From the NCBI GenBank assembly GCA_902476265.1, contig CABSCP010000010.1:36345-100344 (forward strand): a DNA stretch of 64,000 nt, written 5' to 3'. Every line of letters begins with the position of its first letter. Position 1 is the stretch's first letter. The notes beneath the pieces were generated by a model that made no database searches, was not told the DNA's origin, and was given only the letters and a program-made list of their open reading frames with translations. Shown piece after piece: positions 60,036 through 64,000 of this stretch. The position numbers were made by a program, and so were the translations under genes. Source of the stretch: an uncultured Lachnospiraceae bacterium. Its GTDB lineage: Bacteria > Bacillota > Clostridia > Lachnospirales > Lachnospiraceae.

Positions 60036-60674
60036 TTGGTGAAAAAAGGATGGAAGACAACAGGCGCAGCTCTGGCGCTGGCAGTCCTGCTGGCGCTGCC
60101 CACAGCGCCCGTACAGGCGACGGAGACGATACAGGAGCAGGCGGAAACACAGGAGAATACGCCGAGTAGCGAAGAGGTATCCAAACTGCTTGATTTTGTG
60201 AAGGAAAAGTGGGATGCCGGAGATTTTAAAAGGGAAGAGGATATCCGGGCGGCCATCGAAGAAGGCGAAGCGGAATTTGGCGTGACGCTGGATGATTCCG
60301 AAAAAGAACAGCTGGCGGATGCGGTTTCCAAGCTGGACAGTCTGGGAATGGATCATGATACTGCCATCGGCCTTGCCAAAAAGCTGTATCGGGAGCATGG
60401 GGATGAAATTGCCGACAGCGTAAAGGCGCTCTATGACGAATATGGAGAATCCCTGGTGGATAACGCAGGGAAGCTGATACAGGAACAGCTGGCCGGTCCT
60501 GTGGGAGAAACCTTAAAGGAGCAGGTGGCAGAACCCCTGGAAAAAGCGGTGATGGAGCAGGTGGTGGAGCCCGCCAAAGAAGCGGCCAAAGAAGCCGTGC
60601 AAAATACGGCAAAAACCTTTTGGAATGATTTAAAAGACAGCGTTATATCCTTTTTCCAGAATATTTTTTCTTAA
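60036..60674 (+). CDS. Secreted helical protein, unknown
   Basis: 212 residues. The start is TTG 60036 or GTG 60039, after GGGAG at 60021-60025; then KKGWKTTGAALALAVLLAL is a signal peptide with a likely cut after VQA. The mature protein is almost wholly helical and rich in Glu, Lys and Ala, with a domain (about 40-150) of DxxxxAIGLAKKLYREHGDE type and an amphipathic tail of EPxxxAV repeats (EPLEKAVMEQVVEPAKEAAK). It recalls DUF1002-like or surface-bound helical proteins, but I cannot assign it. Confidence 0.7.
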   Translation: MVKKGWKTTGAALALAVLLALPTAPVQATETIQEQAETQENTPSSEEVSKLLDFVKEKWDAGDFKREEDIRAAIEEGEAEFGVTLDDSEKEQLADAVSKLDSLGMDHDTAIGLAKKLYREHGDEIADSVKALYDEYGESLVDNAGKLIQEQLAGPVGETLKEQVAEPLEKAVMEQVVEPAKEAAKEAVQNTAKTFWNDLKDSVISFFQNIFS

Positions 60675-60701
60675 AAACGGAATACTGTCGGTAGAAAAGA
60701 C

Positions 60702-60743
60702 GTAACAGTTCAGCCTTTGCGGGGGTGAGGGCTAAACTATTAC
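60702..60743. other. Hairpin before the D-lactate dehydrogenase gene
   Basis: GTAACAGTTCAGCC and GGCTAAACTATTAC pair with two mismatches. It is followed by A rather than T on the plus strand, so it is not a classic terminator; it may be an operator or 5' leader stem of the next gene, 22 nt downstream. Confidence 0.4.
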
Positions 60744-60764
60744 AAAAAATCAGGGAGATCAAAG

Positions 60765-61745
60765 ATGAGGATTGCTTTTTTTTCTACGAAACCGTATGAT
60801 AGAATATGGTTTGAACCGATGGGAAAAGACTACGGATACGACATGCATTTTATAGAGCTGCCTTTTAATGAGGATACCGTATACCTCGCCAAGGGCCACG
60901 ATGCGGTGTGCATTTTTGTGAACGATTATGTGAATGCAAAGATGATTGACCTGCTGTGTGAAATGGGCGTAAAAGCATTGCTTCTTCGCAGCGCAGGCTT
61001 TAACAACGTGGATATCCAGGCGGCAAAGGGCAGGCTGCCGGTGCTGCGCGTGCCCAGTTACAGCCCCGAAGCGGTGGCGGAATATGCCATGGCGATGCTT
61101 TTGACCGTCAACCGGTATACCCATAAGGCTTATAACCGCACCAGGGATTTTAACATGAATATCAACGGCTTTATGGGAACGGATTTAAACCATAAGGTTG
61201 CAGGCGTGATCGGAACAGGGAAAATCGGGCAGGCCATGCTGCGGATTTTTGGGGGATTCAATATGCAGGTGCTGGCGTACGATCCATATCCCAATCCCGC
61301 GCTGGATGTCAAATATGTGGAGCTGCCGGAACTGATGCAGAAATCTGACTTCATTTCCCTGCATTGTCCATTGACGGAAAGCACAAAGCATATTATAAAT
61401 AAAGAAACCATCGCCATGATGAAGGACGGCGTCTATCTGGTCAACACTTCAAGGGGAGGCCTGGTGGATACCGAAGCGCTGATAGAGGGCCTGAAGAATA
61501 AAAAATTCGGGGGCGTGGGACTGGACGTGTACGAAGAGGAAGAAGGCTTGTTTTTCGAGGATAAATCCACGGATATCATGCAGGATGAGAATCTGGCCAG
61601 ACTCACCACTTTCCCCAACGTTTTGATCACCTCCCACATGGGATTTTTCACGGTGGAGGCCATGCAGGCCATCGCGCTGGAAACGCTGGAGAATGCCTAT
61701 GCGCTGGAACACGGTCTGCCGTTAAAGAATCTGGTGGAAAAATAA
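60765..61745 (+). CDS. D-lactate dehydrogenase (2-hydroxyacid dehydrogenase family)
   Basis: 326 residues. The N-terminal part FFSTKPYDRIWFEPMGKDYG and LRSAGFNNVDIQAAKG are typical of fermentative LdhA. The NAD loop is GVIGTGKIGQAMLRIFGGFN, the catalytic Arg lies in LVNTSRGGLVDTEAL, Glu follows GLDVYEEEE and His lies in ITSHMGFFT. It reduces pyruvate to D-lactate with NADH. GGGAG precedes ATG 60765. Confidence 0.92.
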   Translation: MRIAFFSTKPYDRIWFEPMGKDYGYDMHFIELPFNEDTVYLAKGHDAVCIFVNDYVNAKMIDLLCEMGVKALLLRSAGFNNVDIQAAKGRLPVLRVPSYSPEAVAEYAMAMLLTVNRYTHKAYNRTRDFNMNINGFMGTDLNHKVAGVIGTGKIGQAMLRIFGGFNMQVLAYDPYPNPALDVKYVELPELMQKSDFISLHCPLTESTKHIINKETIAMMKDGVYLVNTSRGGLVDTEALIEGLKNKKFGGVGLDVYEEEEGLFFEDKSTDIMQDENLARLTTFPNVLITSHMGFFTVEAMQAIALETLENAYALEHGLPLKNLVEK

Positions 61746-61776
61746 TAAATTCAAGAGAGAAAGAGGGAACTTACAA

Positions 61777-62532
61777 ATGAGACTTTTTAACCTGGACAGC
61801 CCGCTCATGGTCTTTTTGACAAAGGTTGCCAACCTGATGATCTTAAACATTCTGACCATCATCTGCTGTATTCCGGTCGTGACAGCCGGAGCCGCCATCA
61901 CGGCGCTTTATTATGTCACCATCAAAATGGCCAGAGGGGATGATCCCTATATTGTGCGCAGCTACTTTAAATCCTTTAAGGAGAATTTCAAACAGTCCAC
62001 TATCATCTGGCTGATCATGCTGGTGGTTATCGCGATCATTTCGGTAGACTGGTGGGTCATCTTCAACATGATGTCCGGAAATGCCGCCAAAGCGATGAAA
62101 GTCGTGATTTTTATCGTGACCCTGTTTTTGCTGCTCACCGGGCTCTATGTATTCCCGGTGTTGTCCAGGTTTGAAAATTCCATAAAAGCGACGATCAAAA
62201 ATGCGTTCCTGATCAGCTTTTTAAACCTGCCCAGGAGTGTCCTGATCGTTCTGATCCACCTTCTGCCCGTAGGGATCATTTTGGTCACGGTGCAGGCAAT
62301 GCCTTTCGTATTCCTGCTGGGAATCCCTGTTGTGGCATACCTCTCCAGCATGCTCTATGTCAAGATTTTTAAAAGATTTGAGCCGGAAGAAGAGGAGACG
62401 GGAAACGGGGACGATCTGGCGCCCTTATCCTTTATCGTGGAAGAAGAAAAGGCAAAACAGGCTGCTATCGAAGCAAAACGCGCTGCGGAAGCGGCAGAAA
62501 ATGCCAATAAGGAGAACGGTACCGGGATGTAA
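61777..62532 (+). CDS. YesL-family (DUF624) membrane protein
   Basis: 251 residues. Five helices and the family opening FNLDSPLMVFLTKVANLMIL with CCIPVVTAGAAITALYYVTI. The C-terminus is a charged helical tail (EEEKAKQAAIEAKRAAEAAE) of about 45 residues. YesL-type genes usually lie near carbohydrate ABC transporters; here a UgpC/MsmK-type ATPase gene follows 260 bp downstream. Molecular role unknown. Confidence 0.87.
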   Translation: MRLFNLDSPLMVFLTKVANLMILNILTIICCIPVVTAGAAITALYYVTIKMARGDDPYIVRSYFKSFKENFKQSTIIWLIMLVVIAIISVDWWVIFNMMSGNAAKAMKVVIFIVTLFLLLTGLYVFPVLSRFENSIKATIKNAFLISFLNLPRSVLIVLIHLLPVGIILVTVQAMPFVFLLGIPVVAYLSSMLYVKIFKRFEPEEEETGNGDDLAPLSFIVEEEKAKQAAIEAKRAAEAAENANKENGTGM

Positions 62533-62791
62533 AGATCGGTTCCTCACAGGCGGAAACAGCCTGGGATATGCCGGAAAAGCAGTGCTTGGGCAATGTGCAT
62601 AGCCGGAAATAAGGCGATTTGTTCAATTTGACGGGAAGCTTTTGGGCCTGAGTGATTTTTAAGCATTTTTTACAACCTTCCTAGAAAAGTTTGTGGAATA
62701 CTGGCATAGCCAAAAAGAGGCAAGTCAGTTATACTAATCCTAGACTTAGTTGAGAAACACTCGACATAAAAATTCACAGGGAGGCAAACAA

Positions 62792-63901
62792 ATGGCAAGT
62801 TTATCATTAAAGAACATCTGCAAAGTATACCCTAACGGTTTTGAGGCGGTTAAGAACTTCAACCTGGAAATTGCAGACAAAGAGTTCATTATTTTCGTAG
62901 GACCTTCAGGATGTGGTAAATCCACCACTCTTCGTATGATTGCAGGTCTGGAAGACATTTCTTCCGGCGAACTGAAAATCGGCGACAGAGTTGTTAACGA
63001 TGTAGAGCCTAAGGACAGAGATATCGCAATGGTATTCCAGAACTACGCTCTGTATCCTCATATGTCCGTATATGATAACATGGCTTTCGGTCTTAAATTA
63101 AGAAAAGTACCGAAGGATGAAATTGATAAGATGGTAAAAGAAGCTGCTAAGATCCTCGACCTGACACAGCTGCTGGATCGTAAACCGAAGGCTCTGTCCG
63201 GTGGTCAGAGACAGCGTGTAGCTATGGGACGTGCTATCGTGCGTAACCCTAAGGTATTCCTGATGGACGAACCTCTGTCCAACCTGGATGCTAAGCTGCG
63301 TGTACAGATGCGTATCGAAATCGCGAAACTGCATCAGAGACTGGGCACAACCATCATCTACGTTACACATGACCAGACAGAGGCTATGACACTGGGTACC
63401 AGAATCGTTGTTATGAAAGACGGCGTTATCCAGCAGGTAGATACACCTCAGAACCTGTATGAGAAACCTCAGAACCTGTTCGTAGCAGGATTTATGGGAT
63501 CTCCTCAGATGAACTTCCTGGATGCTGTTGTAAGAGTAAACGGCAGCGACGCTTCTCTGGAAGTTGCAGGCAAATCCATTCCGTTACCTCCCGCTAAAGC
63601 GAAGAAGCTGGTTGACGGCGGTTACAATGGTAAGACAGTTGTTATGGGTATCCGTCCTGAAGACGTTTACGATTCCGAAATGTTCATCGAGACAGCGAAA
63701 TGCGTATTTGATTCTACCATTAAGGTATACGAACTGCTCGGTGCAGAAGTATTCTTATACTTCGACCTCGGCGAGTTCCCGATCACCGCAAGAGTTGATT
63801 CCCGTACAACAGCGAGACCTGGCGATACCGTTAGATTCGCATTCGATGTTGAAAAGATCCATGTATTCGACAAAGAGACAGAACAGGTTATCACAAACTA
63901 A
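62792..63901 (+). CDS. ugpC: Carbohydrate ABC transporter ATP-binding protein, UgpC/MsmK type
   Basis: 369 residues. Walker A GPSGCGKSTTLRMIAG, signature ALSGGQRQRVAMGRAIVRNP, Walker B VFLMDEPLSNLDAKLR, then a C-terminal TOBE/regulatory domain (GIRPEDVYDSEMF). These multitask ATPases power several sugar importers encoded elsewhere, which fits the lack of permease genes here. Codon choice differs from the neighbours (many CGT, CTG and GTA and few rare codons), as in highly expressed genes. GGGAGG lies upstream of ATG 62792. A TATACT lies at 62730-62735 without a clear -35. Confidence 0.94.
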   Translation: MASLSLKNICKVYPNGFEAVKNFNLEIADKEFIIFVGPSGCGKSTTLRMIAGLEDISSGELKIGDRVVNDVEPKDRDIAMVFQNYALYPHMSVYDNMAFGLKLRKVPKDEIDKMVKEAAKILDLTQLLDRKPKALSGGQRQRVAMGRAIVRNPKVFLMDEPLSNLDAKLRVQMRIEIAKLHQRLGTTIIYVTHDQTEAMTLGTRIVVMKDGVIQQVDTPQNLYEKPQNLFVAGFMGSPQMNFLDAVVRVNGSDASLEVAGKSIPLPPAKAKKLVDGGYNGKTVVMGIRPEDVYDSEMFIETAKCVFDSTIKVYELLGAEVFLYFDLGEFPITARVDSRTTARPGDTVRFAFDVEKIHVFDKETEQVITN

Positions 63902-63916
63902 ATCAGTAAAATATGA

Positions 63917-63943
63917 GGGGATGCCGTCAGGCATCCCCTTTTT
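63917..63943 (+). terminator. Terminator after ugpC
   Basis: GGGGATGCC-GTCA-GGCATCCCC followed by TTTTTA. Confidence 0.92.
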
Positions 63944-63949
63944 ACGTAT

Positions 63950-64000
63950 GACGGGCATGCCGTCAGTCTGTGGTGAAAGTCCACAAGGGGCGTAGTTGCC
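63950..64000. other. Structured sequence at the window edge, possible start of a group II intron or other RNA
   Basis: After the terminator the sequence GGGCATGCCGTCAGTCTG, TGGTGAAAGTCCACA and GGGGCGTAGTTGCC has the look of a folded RNA; TGTGGTGAAAGTCCACA forms a small stem-loop. Similar GTGAAAGTCC segments occur near the 5' ends of bacterial group II introns. It is cut off by the end of the window. Confidence 0.25.

Overview
The window is a gene-dense piece of a Bacillota chromosome, most likely from a gut Lachnospiraceae of roughly 50 percent GC. This rests on AGGAGG-type ribosome sites, split transketolase subunits, a T-box in front of metG, LytTR-DUF3021 and Bce-type modules, a fermentative D-lactate dehydrogenase and DUF3781/DUF3784 proteins. 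I cannot name the genus. No rRNA, tRNA or CRISPR array is visible.

Layout. 1-4.5 kb: an Mrr-like membrane nuclease, then an ABC ATPase with an FtsX-type permease carrying a long coiled coil. 4.5-6.3 kb: accessory patch with a broken YhcG (DUF1016) gene, an Rpn-type PD-(D/E)XK nuclease and a dispersed repeat. 6.5-13.5 kb: a two-component system, a palindromic repeat cluster and a four-gene Gld-like ABC operon. 13.7-20.1 kb: MFS transporter, MarR regulator, DUF885 hydrolase, then transketolase halves and rpe. 20.1-25.2 kb: Bce-type sensor/regulator plus ABC transporter. 25.3-31.3 kb: GNAT, LytTR-DUF3021, a hydrolase, an MFS pump behind an erm-like translational attenuator, an AraC/GyrI regulator. 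30.7-34.7 kb: YheO-type regulator divergent from ridA-nhaC-PLP lyase, with three related operator-like sites. 34.8-38.7 kb: ROK regulator, MATE pump, sugar acetyltransferase, AEC carrier. 38.7-45.2 kb: AT-richer accessory stretch with small membrane proteins, DUF3781, an LRR-like protein, gene remnants and an S66 peptidase. 45.4-52.6 kb: serine hydrolase, PNPOx-like protein, dehydrogenase, methyltransferase, second S66 peptidase, MerR/GyrI regulator, ADP-ribosylglycohydrolase. 52.9-56.2 kb: an AT-rich three-gene cassette (DUF262, DUF3696-like AAA ATPase, unknown protein) flanked by repeats that recur elsewhere in the window. 56.3-64 kb: T-box and metG, a lipase-like hydrolase, a secreted helical protein, D-lactate dehydrogenase, a YesL protein, a sugar-ABC ATPase, and an unidentified structured sequence at the edge.

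The strongest leads are (1) the DUF262/AAA/unknown cassette, which looks like an uncharacterised defence-type system and whose DUF262 protein seems to carry a sigma-70 region 1.1-like N-terminus; (2) the leader peptide and competing hairpins that mask the ribosome site of the MFS pump at 28.3 kb; and (3) the operator set between the YheO-type regulator and ridA. All product calls are from reading the sequence; no database search was run.
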